From Geminicoccaceae bacterium (GTDB lineage: Bacteria > Pseudomonadota > Alphaproteobacteria > Geminicoccales > Geminicoccaceae), in the NCBI GenBank assembly GCA_020638495.1, contig JACKIN010000007.1, forward strand, positions 124,001 through 188,000: a stretch of DNA of 64,000 bases, read 5' to 3'. A program made the position numbers and the translations under genes. This document shows, piece after piece, positions 42,251 to 50,667 of the stretch. Positions within the stretch are counted from its first letter, which is position 1. Each line of letters starts with the position of its first letter. The notes beneath the pieces were generated by a model, which was given only the letters and a program-made list of their open reading frames with translations, was not told the origin of the DNA and searched no databases.

Positions 42251-43069
42251 ATGGACGTGCAAGCTCGGCGCGACCGGGATCGGCCGAGGTGGTTTCGGAT
42301 GCTTCTCCTGGCCGCGGCCAGCTTTCTCTTGACCCATGTAGCCGTGGCGCAGGAAGCGCAGAGCCGGCCGCAGCGCGAGTTCGCGCTGCCGGTGACGCCG
42401 GAGCTCGAGCCGGGCGCCATGGAGCTCCTGCAGGCGATGGGGGAGCGCCTGGCCGCGGCCCGAACGTTGAGCTTCACCGCCGTCGCGACCTACGAGAGCC
42501 CGGCGCGGACCGGGCTTCCCCTGGCCTACACCACGCTGTCGGAAGTCACGCTGCAGCGGCCGGATCATTTGCGGGTCGTCACGCCCGGCGACGGGCCGGC
42601 GATCGAGTTCTACTACGACGGGGCGACCATGATGGCCTATCAGCCCGATGCCAGGCTGTCGGCCATCGCCGATGCGCCGCCGACGATCGATGCCATGCTG
42701 CAGAACCTGTTCGGTCTCTCGGCGACCTATTTTCCGTTCACCGACGTGATCGTGGCCGATCCTTACGGCGACCTCGCAACCGGACTGCAGCTCGCCTTCG
42801 TCGTCGGCCAGTCGACGGTGGTCGGCGACACGCTCACCGACATCGTGGTGATCGCCGATCCGACGCTGCAGATGCAGCTCTGGATCGGTGCCGAGGACCG
42901 GTTGCCGCGGCGTATCCAGGCCAGCTTCTTCGACGAGCTCGGCCATTTCCGCCACGTTCTGGAGCTGTCGGACTGGCGGCTCGATCCCGAGCTGCCGCCC
43001 GACACCTTCTCCTCCGCCGCCGCGGCGGCGGCGACACCAATCCCGTTTGCCCCGCCGGGGACGCCCTGA
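42251..43069 (+). CDS. DUF2092 exported protein
   Basis: A 272-residue protein with a signal peptide ending near residue 33 (HVAVAQ). The DUF2092 body has LQAMGERLAAARTLSFTAVA, VTLQRPDHLRVVTPGDGPA, FYYDGATMMAYQPDA and a late IQASFFDELGHFRHVLELSDW. The order is similar to LolA-fold periplasmic proteins, which carry lipoproteins or lipids, so lipid or lipoprotein handling is a reasonable hypothesis only. AGGGAA precedes the ATG at 42251. Confidence 0.85.
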   Translation: MDVQARRDRDRPRWFRMLLLAAASFLLTHVAVAQEAQSRPQREFALPVTPELEPGAMELLQAMGERLAAARTLSFTAVATYESPARTGLPLAYTTLSEVTLQRPDHLRVVTPGDGPAIEFYYDGATMMAYQPDARLSAIADAPPTIDAMLQNLFGLSATYFPFTDVIVADPYGDLATGLQLAFVVGQSTVVGDTLTDIVVIADPTLQMQLWIGAEDRLPRRIQASFFDELGHFRHVLELSDWRLDPELPPDTFSSAAAAAATPIPFAPPGTP

Positions 43070-43085
43070 AGATGGAGCCGCGCCG

Positions 43086-43964
43086 ATGATGAGACTGGCA
43101 ATTCTTGCTCTGGTCGGTGCCGCGGCGATTGTCCTGCCGCGAGAGGCTGGCGCCTGGGCTCATGCCGGCCGCTTCGGCGTCGCGTCCGGCGGTGGGGGCT
43201 CTTGGCACGCCGACGGTTGGCGCGGCGGCAGTGCCTCGGGCGGCGACGGCTCGTGGCATGGCCAGGCCTGGCGCGGCGGCAGCGCCTCCGGCGGCGACGG
43301 CTCGTGGCATGCCACCGGTGCCGCCGGTGGGACGGGTTCCGGCGGCGACGGGTCCTGGCACGCCAACAGCGCCTGGGGCGGCAGCGCCTCGGGTGGCGGC
43401 GGCTCCTGGAGCGCCCACGGTGCCGAGGGCGGCTCTGCCTCGGGCGGCGACGGCTCGTGGCATGCCACTGGCGCGGAGGGCACCAAGGTTCAGGGCAGCT
43501 ATGCTCACGCGACCAGCGTCGACGTCGCCTATCCCCACGCCTATCGGGGCCCCTACTACGCCACCTATCACCCGCCGGTGACCGTCGATCACTACAGCAG
43601 CACTTGCGACAATTGCGGCGGCTGGTCCGGCGGCGCCGTCGCCGCGGCGGGTGCTCTCGGCCTAGCGGCTGGTGCGGCGATCGACGCGTCGGCGGCCAAG
43701 GCGGACACCGCGGCCGCCACCAGTAGCGCCTATGCGGCGGGAGTCTCCGCCGGCGAGGCGGCGGCCCCTGCCTCGGCTGCCACGAGTCCCGCCCAGCCGA
43801 CCAAGACGGCGGCGGCGCCGAGCGGGACCGTCTACACCGAGCTGCCCGCCAATTGCGCCTACAAGGTGGTGAAAGGCAGCAACTACTTCGACTGCGGCGA
43901 CATGTGGCTGACCGCCGCCTATGGCGCCAACGGCCTCCACTACACGGTCGTGCCGGCCCCTTGA
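43086..43964 (+). CDS. Exported Gly/Ser/Trp repeat protein
   Basis: A 292-residue exported protein with a signal peptide ending near residue 23 (REAGA). Residues 35-136 are six tandem 17-residue repeats of the form GGDGSWH-x5-GGSAS. A tyrosine/histidine-rich stretch follows (YPHAYRGPYYATYHPP), a CDNCGG motif near 178, a hydrophobic Gly/Ala helix (~184-200), an alanine-rich linker and a final domain with two cysteines (NCAYKVV...YFDCGDMWLTAAYG). It looks like a surface or periplasmic structural protein. Function unknown. Confidence 0.75.
   Translation: MMRLAILALVGAAAIVLPREAGAWAHAGRFGVASGGGGSWHADGWRGGSASGGDGSWHGQAWRGGSASGGDGSWHATGAAGGTGSGGDGSWHANSAWGGSASGGGGSWSAHGAEGGSASGGDGSWHATGAEGTKVQGSYAHATSVDVAYPHAYRGPYYATYHPPVTVDHYSSTCDNCGGWSGGAVAAAGALGLAAGAAIDASAAKADTAAATSSAYAAGVSAGEAAAPASAATSPAQPTKTAAAPSGTVYTELPANCAYKVVKGSNYFDCGDMWLTAAYGANGLHYTVVPAP
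43188..43493 (+). repeat. Six in-frame 51-bp tandem repeats
   Basis: Six consecutive 51-bp units, each coding a 17-residue block with the core GGDGSWH (variants GGGGSWH and GGGGSWS), and the spacer mostly GGSAS. The sixth unit keeps the core but diverges at its end (GTKVQ). The unit length is exact, which implies duplication by slippage or recombination and purifying selection on Gly and Trp positions. Confidence 0.85.
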
Positions 43965-43998
43965 CTGCCGGCCCTGCGAGCTGCCCGGTCGGGTGGAG

Positions 43999-44460
43999 AT
44001 GACGGCGGAGGAGAGCCTCTGGGTCGCTGACTGGCTCTGGAGCCTGCCTTTGATCGCCTTCTGCGTGGCCATCCACGTCGTTGGCCTCGCCCTGATCAAC
44101 GATCGCGTGGTCGGCTTCCTTCGCGACGCCATCGACAATCGTAATTTCCTGCGGCTGTTCGCCGTCGTGATCGGTGCCGTGGCCCTCCTCGCCACCACGC
44201 TGCACGGCCTCGAGGCGTGGCTCTGGGCGCTCGCCTACTGGCTGCTCGGCGCGCTTCCCGACTTCCGCTCGGCCATGCTCTACTCGATCAGCGCGATGAC
44301 CACCTACGGGCATTCCGATATCAGTCTCGAGGCGGAATGGCGGATGATGGGCGCGCTGGAATCGCTGTGCGGCATGCTGCTGTTCGGCCTGACCACGGCC
44401 TTCCTGTTCGCGGCGATCCAGAAGGTCTGGCCACTGGGAGCCCGCGACCGCAGGCTGTAG
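43999..44460 (+). CDS. Small membrane protein with potassium-channel-like pore motif
   Basis: A 153-residue membrane protein with about four hydrophobic segments (LPLIAFCVAIHVVGLAL; LFAVVIGAVALLATTLHGL; a re-entrant-like region; LCGMLLFGLTTAFLFAAIQ). The stretch LYSISAMTTYGHSDI before the last segment resembles the pore helix and filter of two-TM ion channels (T-x-G-Y-G), though here it reads TTYGH. I therefore call it channel-like, not a proven channel. The start at 43999 is uncertain (GTG 43993 possible). Confidence 0.6.
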   Translation: MTAEESLWVADWLWSLPLIAFCVAIHVVGLALINDRVVGFLRDAIDNRNFLRLFAVVIGAVALLATTLHGLEAWLWALAYWLLGALPDFRSAMLYSISAMTTYGHSDISLEAEWRMMGALESLCGMLLFGLTTAFLFAAIQKVWPLGARDRRL

Positions 44461-44598
44461 GCCGTTGCCGGGGTGGACCGTCGACGACGCCTTCCGCTAT
44501 GGAATCGGGGGCGGCCCGGAACTGCGAATGAGGTCGCCGGGCCGGGCCCAAGCCTGGCCGGGCCGCCAAGGCCGTGCAGGCGACGCGAGGAGCACAGC

Positions 44599-45381
44599 AT
44601 GACGAGACTCTCGACCATGGCGGTCGCGGCGGGGATCGCTTTGGCCAGCGGGGCGCAGGCCCAGGACATCTCGACCGAGCTGCCGCCGGAGGATCGCTGG
44701 ACGGTCACGGTCGCACCCTATCTGTGGATGCTGTCGCTCGATGGCAACACCACGGTCGGCGGCATCAAGGCCGACGTCGACGTGCCGTTCAAGGATTCGA
44801 TCCAGGACCTCTCCTTCGGCGGCATGCTGCTCACGACCGTGCGCAAGGGAAAGCTCGGCTTCTCGATCAATGGCGTCTATACGCGTGTTTCGCCCGACAA
44901 CTCGGTCGGTCCGCTCGACATCGATTCGACCGCCGATCTGGCGCAGCTCGCCGGCGGACCGTTCTATCGAATGGTCGAATGGCAGTATGGCGAGACCTCT
45001 GCCGGCCAGCCGCTCCGGTTTTACCTCGAGCCCTATGTCGGAGCACGGCTGAACTATCTTCGGGTCGAGGTCGAGGTGCGCGGCGGCCAGCAGCAGGACG
45101 AGAGCCAGACCTGGGTCGACCCGATCGTCGGCTCGCGGGTCGGGCTCGATCTGACCGACCGCCTGGCGCTCTTCGGCGGGGCGGACGTCGGCGGCGTAGT
45201 CACCGGCTCGGATTTCGCCTGGAACGCGCAGGCCTATCTCGGCTACCAGACGAGCGTCTTCGGCCGGGAGACGTTCCTGTCGTTCGGATTTCGCGCCTAT
45301 CATGCCGACTACGAGGGCGGCAACTTCAAGTGGGATGCGACCCAGTACGGCCCGATCATCGGCACCGCGATCAAGTTCTGA
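44599..45381 (+). CDS. Outer-membrane beta-barrel protein (second paralogue)
   Basis: A 260-residue exported protein with a signal peptide ending near residue 21 (GAQAQ) and an amphipathic beta-strand pattern. It is a paralogue of the product of 35127-35912, sharing the opening PYLWMLSLDGN/PYAWFIAMKGD, the YVGARLNYLRVE/YAGARLWYVETE strand, DPIVGSRVG/DPIVGVRGQ and the closing GPIIG. AGGAG lies 6-11 bases before the ATG. It ends the exported-protein cluster and converges on the tctA gene 42 bp away. Confidence 0.75.
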   Translation: MTRLSTMAVAAGIALASGAQAQDISTELPPEDRWTVTVAPYLWMLSLDGNTTVGGIKADVDVPFKDSIQDLSFGGMLLTTVRKGKLGFSINGVYTRVSPDNSVGPLDIDSTADLAQLAGGPFYRMVEWQYGETSAGQPLRFYLEPYVGARLNYLRVEVEVRGGQQQDESQTWVDPIVGSRVGLDLTDRLALFGGADVGGVVTGSDFAWNAQAYLGYQTSVFGRETFLSFGFRAYHADYEGGNFKWDATQYGPIIGTAIKF

Positions 45382-45395
45382 GCGAGGCCGTTCCC

Positions 45396-45410
45396 CCGAC
45401 GGACTGTCGG
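45396..45410. terminator. Weak candidate terminator between convergent genes
   Basis: A 5-bp stem (CCGAC/GTCGG) with a five-base loop in the 42-bp gap between the second barrel-protein gene and tctA. It is short and lacks a T tract, so it is only a weak candidate. Confidence 0.25.
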
Positions 45411-45423
45411 CGACGCGGGCCGT

Positions 45424-46947
45424 TCAGTCGGCGAGACCGCCCCGCATCTTGCGGCGCATCACGCCGCCGACGACGATCGGCAGGATGAAGCCGATGATGG
45501 CGATCGCCCAGAGCACGAGGGCGAGCGGCGAGGCGAAGAGGATGCCCCACTCGCCGTCCGAGATGGTCAGCGCCCGCCGCAGGTTCGCCTCCATCTGGTT
45601 GCCGAGCAGCACGCCGAGGATGATCGGCACGAGCGGCACGTCGAGCTTCCTGAGGACCCAGCCGAGCAGGCCGAAGACGACCATCACGAGGAGATCGAAG
45701 CTCGAGCCCGAGATGCCGTAGATGCCGACAAAGGAGACCATGGCGACGATCGGCATCAGGATGCGCGGCGGCACCAGCAGCACGCGCACGAACATGCCGA
45801 CCATGGGGATGTTCATCGCCAGCAGCATGAAGTTGGCGATGAAGAGCGCGGCGATCAGGCCCCAGACCACGTCCGGGTTCTGCTGGAAAAGGAGCGGGCC
45901 GGGCGTGATGTTGAGCGCCAGCAGCATGGCGAGGAGCACGGCCGTGGTGCCGGAGCCGGGCACGCCGAGCGCCAGCATCGGCACCAGCGCCCCGCCGGCC
46001 GCGGCGTTGTTGCCAGCTTCGGGGGCCGCCACGCCACGCGGGTCGCCCTTGCCGAAGGTGCCCTCGCGGTCGACCAGCTTCTTCTCGAAGGAATAGGCGA
46101 TGAAGGACCCGAGCGAGGCGCCCGCACCCGGCAGCACACCGGCGACGAAGCCGAGTGCCGAGCCTCTGAGCATCGTCGGCGTGCACTTGCGCAGCACCGA
46201 CATGGACGGTGTGATGCGACCGATGCCGACCGTGGCGGCCTTGCCCTCGGCCGTCTCCTTGCCGCGATGCTCGAGGAAGACGAAGACCTCCGAAAGAGCG
46301 AAGAGGCCGACGATGGCGACGAGGAAATCGATGCCGTCGTAGAGATGCACCTCGCCGAAGGTGAAGCGCGGCACGCCGGTCTGTCCGTCGACGCCGACCA
46401 TGGCGATGCCGACGCCGAGGGCGGCGGCGAAGGCGGACTTGGCCTGGTTGGACGACGAGATGCCGCCGAGCGTGGCGAAGGCCAGGGTGAAGAGCGCGAA
46501 GTACTCGGCCGGGCCGAAGAGCAGGGCCAGCTTGACGAGCTGCGGGGCGAGGAAGACGAGGCCCCAGGTCGAGAGGAAGGCGCCGACGAAGGAGGCGACG
46601 CCCGAGAGCGCCAGCGCCTCGCCGGCCCGGCCCTGCTGGGCCATGGGATAGCCGTCGAGGCAGGTCATCATCGCCGGCTCGTCGCCCGGGATGTTCAGGA
46701 GGATCGACGAGATGCGCCCGCCATACATGGCGCCGAAATAGACCGAGGTGAGCAGGATCATGGCCGGCGTCGCCGGCAGGCCGAGGGTGAAGGCGAGCGG
46801 GATCAGGATCGCCACACCGTTCGACGGGCCGAGGCCCGGCAGGGCGCCCATGACGGTGCCGAGAAAGCAGCCGAGCAGGGCCAGCGCCATGTTCTGCCAG
46901 GTGATGGCGATCCAGAAGCCGTCGCCGAGGGAGCCGAGCACATCCAT
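45424..46947 (-). CDS. tctA: Tripartite tricarboxylate transporter permease, large subunit
   Basis: A 507-residue membrane protein of the TctA family with about 11-12 spans, the main translocator of a solute-binding-protein-dependent, ion-driven importer. Family signatures include GALPGLGPSNGVAILIPL, YGGRISSILLNIPGDEPAMMTCLDGYP (quoted in parts: LLNIPGDEPA, LDGYPMAQQGRAGEAL) and FVAGVLPGAGASLGSFIAY. It starts 9 bp after tctB. The substrate is probably a di- or tricarboxylate or related acid, which sequence cannot fix. Confidence 0.93.
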   Translation of the reverse strand: MDVLGSLGDGFWIAITWQNMALALLGCFLGTVMGALPGLGPSNGVAILIPLAFTLGLPATPAMILLTSVYFGAMYGGRISSILLNIPGDEPAMMTCLDGYPMAQQGRAGEALALSGVASFVGAFLSTWGLVFLAPQLVKLALLFGPAEYFALFTLAFATLGGISSSNQAKSAFAAALGVGIAMVGVDGQTGVPRFTFGEVHLYDGIDFLVAIVGLFALSEVFVFLEHRGKETAEGKAATVGIGRITPSMSVLRKCTPTMLRGSALGFVAGVLPGAGASLGSFIAYSFEKKLVDREGTFGKGDPRGVAAPEAGNNAAAGGALVPMLALGVPGSGTTAVLLAMLLALNITPGPLLFQQNPDVVWGLIAALFIANFMLLAMNIPMVGMFVRVLLVPPRILMPIVAMVSFVGIYGISGSSFDLLVMVVFGLLGWVLRKLDVPLVPIILGVLLGNQMEANLRRALTISDGEWGILFASPLALVLWAIAIIGFILPIVVGGVMRRKMRGGLAD

Positions 46948-46956
46948 GGCGGGGCC

Positions 46957-47388
46957 TCAGAAGCCGAGGGGGCCGCGGGCGAGCGATAGCCCGAGGGCGA
47001 GCGCGAAGACCGCGTAGATGCCGAGCGAGATCGCGATGCCGACGACGAACGACCAGAGCGGCACGGTGCCGAGCCGCCAGGTGAGATAGGTGGCGGCCAG
47101 GGCCGTGGCGATGACGAAGCCCAGCTCGGGCAGCAGCAGGGCGTAGGCGACCATGACCGCGGCGGCGACGGCGATCTCGAGGAGGCGCGTGGCGCGCGGC
47201 CAGTCGGGTGCTGCATCCGGGCGGATGAGGATGACGAGGCTGGCTAGGCCGAGCACGACGCCGACGATGATGGGGAAGGTGCGCGGCCCCACCGGGTCGG
47301 AGATGAAGCTGAGCTGGATCTGGGTCGCCTGCCAGATGAAGAAGACAGCGAGCGCGAGCCCGATGCCGCCGAAGACGCGGTCGCTCAT
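46957..47388 (-). CDS. tctB: Tripartite tricarboxylate transporter small membrane subunit
   Basis: A 143-residue four-span membrane protein of the TctB family (DPVGPRTFPIIVGVVLGLAS near residue 31 and LLPELGFVIATALAATYL near 85). It pairs with TctA in TTT importers. It sits between tctC (82 bp upstream) and tctA (9 bp downstream), the standard order on this strand. Confidence 0.88.
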   Translation of the reverse strand: MSDRVFGGIGLALAVFFIWQATQIQLSFISDPVGPRTFPIIVGVVLGLASLVILIRPDAAPDWPRATRLLEIAVAAAVMVAYALLLPELGFVIATALAATYLTWRLGTVPLWSFVVGIAISLGIYAVFALALGLSLARGPLGF

Positions 47389-47470
47389 GACTTGGTTTCC
47401 GTCTCGCCTGGCAGGTGCCGCGGGGCCCGGGCACGCAGCCTCGTGGACCGCATGGCCGGGCCGCTCGCCG

Positions 47471-48478
47471 CTACTGGATCAGGCCGATCTCCTTGGAGAG
47501 CCCGTTGATCCGGCTCACCGATTCGGCGACGAAAGCCTCGAACTCGGGGCCGCGCAGGTCCAGGGGTGCGAGACCATTCTGCGCCATGATGGACTTCCAT
47601 TCGTCCGAGTCGTAGACGCTGCCGATCGACTCGACCCAGAAGTCGTATGCCTCGTCGGACATGTTGCCCGGTGCATAGAAGCCGCGCCAGTTGGCGCCGA
47701 CCACGTCGAGGCCCTGCTCGGCGGCCGTCGGGAAGCTGGCGAAGTCGCCCTCGAGGCGCTCGGGGGCGAGCACGGCGATCACCTTGATGTCGCCCGAATC
47801 GACGAAGCCCTTGGCCTCCGACGCATCGCCCGTGAACGCCTGAACAGAGCCCGCGAGGAGCTGGGTCACGGCCTCGCCGCCGCCGTCGAAGGCGACATAC
47901 TTGATCGTCCGGACATCGTCGATGCCGGCCGCCTGGGCGGCGATCAGCACCTTGAGATGGTCCCAGCCGCCCACCGCCGAGCCGCCGGCGATGGAGACGG
48001 ACTTCGGGTCCGCCTTGATCTGGTCCATCAGCTCGGGCAGCGTCGCGATCGGGCTGTCCTTGGCGACCGCGATGATGCCGTAATCGGCGCCCACGCTGGC
48101 CAGCCAGCGCACCTGGTCCATGGTGTTGCCCGGGTAGGCGCCCTGGGCGAGGCGGGTCGAGGTCGCCGAGGAGGCGGCGACGATCAGGTCGTTGTCGTCG
48201 GCGCGCTTGTTGACCACCTCGGCGAAGGCCACCCCCCCGCCGCCGCCGGCGATGTTGGTGACCTGCACCGTGCCGTCGACGAGACCCAGATCCTGCAGGG
48301 TCTTGCCGACCTGCCGGCAGGTGAAGTCCCAACCGCCGCCCGGATTGGCCGGGGCGATGCATTCCGGGTTCTCTGGCTCGAAGGCGAGCGCTCGATCGGC
48401 GGGCATGGCGCCGGCCAGCATGGCGCCGGCAAGCGCCCCGGCGGCGAAAAGGCCGCGTGAGTCCAATGAAAATCGCAT
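47471..48478 (-). CDS. tctC: Tripartite tricarboxylate transporter substrate-binding protein
   Basis: A 335-residue periplasmic binding protein of the TctC/Bug family. A signal peptide covers residues ~1-32 (ending RALAF). PANPGGGWDFTCRQVGKTLQ is the family opening, followed by NIAGGGGGVAFAEV, the water-ring loop IAGGSAVGGWDHLK and a GDIKVIAVLAPER strand. I chose ATG 48478, with GGAGG 9 bases before it. It delivers the ligand to TctAB. Gene order tctC-tctB-tctA indicates one operon; the 229-bp gap upstream likely holds promoters for it and the divergent sugar operon. Confidence 0.92.
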   Translation of the reverse strand: MRFSLDSRGLFAAGALAGAMLAGAMPADRALAFEPENPECIAPANPGGGWDFTCRQVGKTLQDLGLVDGTVQVTNIAGGGGGVAFAEVVNKRADDNDLIVAASSATSTRLAQGAYPGNTMDQVRWLASVGADYGIIAVAKDSPIATLPELMDQIKADPKSVSIAGGSAVGGWDHLKVLIAAQAAGIDDVRTIKYVAFDGGGEAVTQLLAGSVQAFTGDASEAKGFVDSGDIKVIAVLAPERLEGDFASFPTAAEQGLDVVGANWRGFYAPGNMSDEAYDFWVESIGSVYDSDEWKSIMAQNGLAPLDLRGPEFEAFVAESVSRINGLSKEIGLIQ

Positions 48479-48707
48479 GTGTCCAGCCTCCACTGACTGC
48501 TTGCCTCGGCGGCACCCGCAAGTCACCGCCGTTGATGACCGACGCTAGCGCAAGACTCCCGCAGGAGATAGTGTGAATTCCCCCACCCTTGCCGGCGGCG
48601 CTTGAAATGGCGGATCGAACCTGCCAACGTCCGCTTGCCAGGGGGGAGCATGAGCCAGAAGAACGTGAGAGCCGACGCATGATCGGTCGTTGCCGGGACT
48701 GTCTTCT

Positions 48708-49817
48708 GTGGCGACGTTGACGATCGACAGGCTGACCAAGCGCTACGGCGAGGTGCTGGCCGTGGACGCGATCGATCTCGAGGTGGCGGATCGCGAGTTC
48801 ATCGTCCTGGTCGGCCCTTCCGGCTGCGGCAAGAGCACGACGCTTCGGATGATCGCCGGGCTCGAGGAGATCACCTCTGGCGAGATCCGGATCGGCGACC
48901 GGGTGGTCAACGAGCTCGAGCCCAAGGACCGTGACATCGCCATGGTCTTCCAGGACTACGCGCTCTACCCGCACATGTCGGTCTACGAGAACATGGCGTT
49001 CGGCCTCCGCTATCGCAAATACGCCAAGGCGGAGATCAAGAAGCGCGTCGCCAATGCGGCGCGCATCCTCGACATCGAGCCGCTGCTGCTGCGGCGGCCG
49101 AAGGAGCTGTCGGGCGGCCAGCGGCAGCGCGTCGCCATGGGGCGGGCCATCGTCCGCGACCCGCAGGTCTTCCTCTTCGACGAGCCGCTCTCGAACCTCG
49201 ACGCCAAGCTGCGTGTCCAGATGCGCACCGAGATCAAGCGCCTGCACCGCCGCGTCTCGACCACCGTCGTCTACGTGACCCACGACCAGGTCGAGGCGAT
49301 GACCCTGGCGGATCGCATCGTCATCATGAGGGGCGGGCTGATCGAGCAGGTCGGCACGCCGGACGAGGTCTACAACCATCCCCGGACGAGCTATGTGGCG
49401 GGCTTCATCGGGTCGCCGACGATGAACCTGGTGCCGGTCGAGATCGACGGCGACGCCAGGGAGGCCGTGCTTCGGCTGCCGGACGGCCGGCTCCTGCCAC
49501 TGCCGGCCGGGCAGCACGCGTTGGCTGCCGGGGCGCGTGGCCGGCCGGTGCTGATGGGGCTCCGGCCCGAGGATTTCCACGCCGAGACGATCGGCGGCCC
49601 GGCGCTCGACGTCGAGCCCGACGTGATCGAGCCGCTCGGCAGCGACACGCTCGTCTTCTTCTCGATCGGCGGTGCCGAGCTGGTGGCTCGCCTGCCACCC
49701 CGGCATGTCCAGGGCCAGCCCGAGCGGCTGACGCTGCACGTCGACCCGACGAAGCTGCATCTCTTCGATGCCGCGTCTGGCCGTGCCCTCTGGCTGGAAG
49801 GAGCCGGCCATGGATGA
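48708..49817 (+). CDS. Sugar ABC transporter ATP-binding protein (UgpC/MsmK-like)
   Basis: A 369-residue CUT1-type ATPase. Walker A is GPSGCGKST, the Q-loop is in MVFQDYALYPHM, the signature LSGGQRQRV, Walker B FLFDEPLSNLDAKLR, the switch histidine in YVTHDQ, and a C-terminal TOBE domain follows (from ~235, SPTMNLVPVEI, MGLRPEDFH). It would power the importer encoded at 51733-54764. The start may be GTG 48708 or TTG 48690. Its stop overlaps the NagB-like start by 8 bases. It opens a seven-gene operon. Confidence 0.9.
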   Translation: MATLTIDRLTKRYGEVLAVDAIDLEVADREFIVLVGPSGCGKSTTLRMIAGLEEITSGEIRIGDRVVNELEPKDRDIAMVFQDYALYPHMSVYENMAFGLRYRKYAKAEIKKRVANAARILDIEPLLLRRPKELSGGQRQRVAMGRAIVRDPQVFLFDEPLSNLDAKLRVQMRTEIKRLHRRVSTTVVYVTHDQVEAMTLADRIVIMRGGLIEQVGTPDEVYNHPRTSYVAGFIGSPTMNLVPVEIDGDAREAVLRLPDGRLLPLPAGQHALAAGARGRPVLMGLRPEDFHAETIGGPALDVEPDVIEPLGSDTLVFFSIGGAELVARLPPRHVQGQPERLTLHVDPTKLHLFDAASGRALWLEGAGHG

Positions 49818-50667
49818 GGCGACCGACGCCGCCCTCGCCGTGCCGGCCGAGGCCCTGGGTCGGGATTCGCCGATCCGGGTCGAGCGCGTCGCCGACGGTG
49901 CGGCCCTCGTTCGCCGGCTCGCCGACGACCTATTTGCCGACTACCGCGCCGCCAGGGCCGCCGGCCGGGAGAAGGTCGTCGTCATCGTGCCCGTCGGGCC
50001 GGTCGGCGCCCTGGACCTCGTGGCCGAGGACTGCAACCGGACAGGCGAGAGCCTTGCCGATCTCGTCGTCATCAACATGGACGAGTATCTCGAGCCGGAT
50101 GGCCGAAGGTTCATCGCGGCGAGCGACCCGCTCAGCTTTCGCGGCCACATGCAGCGCCATTTCTGGGACGTGCTCAGGCCCGATCTGGCACCGCCCGAAG
50201 GGCAGCGCATCTTCCCGGACCCGATCGATCCGGCCAATGTGGGCCTTGCGATCGAGCGGTTCGGTGGCGTCGACGTCTGCTATGGCGGGGTCGGCATCAC
50301 CGGCCATGTCGCCTTCAACGACCCGCCTGCGCCCGGCGAGACGATCGATACCGAGAGCTTCGCCGCCCTGCCGAGCCGCGTGGTCGAGCTGTCGACCGAG
50401 ACACTGGTGATCAACAGCGTCACGGCATGCCGTGGCAATATCGACCGGATCCCGAGGCTCGCCGTGACTGTCGGCATGCGCGAGATCCTGGCGTCCCGCC
50501 TGGTCCGCCTCTACCTCAACCGCCCCTGGCAGTCCGCCATCGTCCGCAAGCTGCTGCACGGCCCGGTCACCGCCGCCGTGCCGGCCTCGCTCCTGCAGCG
50601 CCACGCCGATTGCCGGGCGGTCCTGACCGACGAGGTGGCGCAGTTGCCCGAGCCGACGCTGCGATGA
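49810..50667 (+). CDS. Glucosamine-6-phosphate deaminase-fold protein with altered active site
   Basis: A 285-residue NagB-family protein. Asp91 in VINMDEYLEP matches the catalytic base (E. coli NagB Asp72) and His166 in GVGITGHVAFND matches His143. However, NagB Asp141 is Thr164 here, Glu148 is Asp171, and the 6-phosphate ligands Arg172 and Lys208 align with Val204 and Gln241; the TGGTP phosphate loop reads VGPVG. A substrate without the 6-phosphate is therefore likely. The ATG overlaps the upstream stop by 8 bases and its stop overlaps the MocA gene by 4, so it belongs to the sugar ABC operon. No sugar kinase is encoded nearby. Confidence 0.8.
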   Translation: MDEATDAALAVPAEALGRDSPIRVERVADGAALVRRLADDLFADYRAARAAGREKVVVIVPVGPVGALDLVAEDCNRTGESLADLVVINMDEYLEPDGRRFIAASDPLSFRGHMQRHFWDVLRPDLAPPEGQRIFPDPIDPANVGLAIERFGGVDVCYGGVGITGHVAFNDPPAPGETIDTESFAALPSRVVELSTETLVINSVTACRGNIDRIPRLAVTVGMREILASRLVRLYLNRPWQSAIVRKLLHGPVTAAVPASLLQRHADCRAVLTDEVAQLPEPTLR

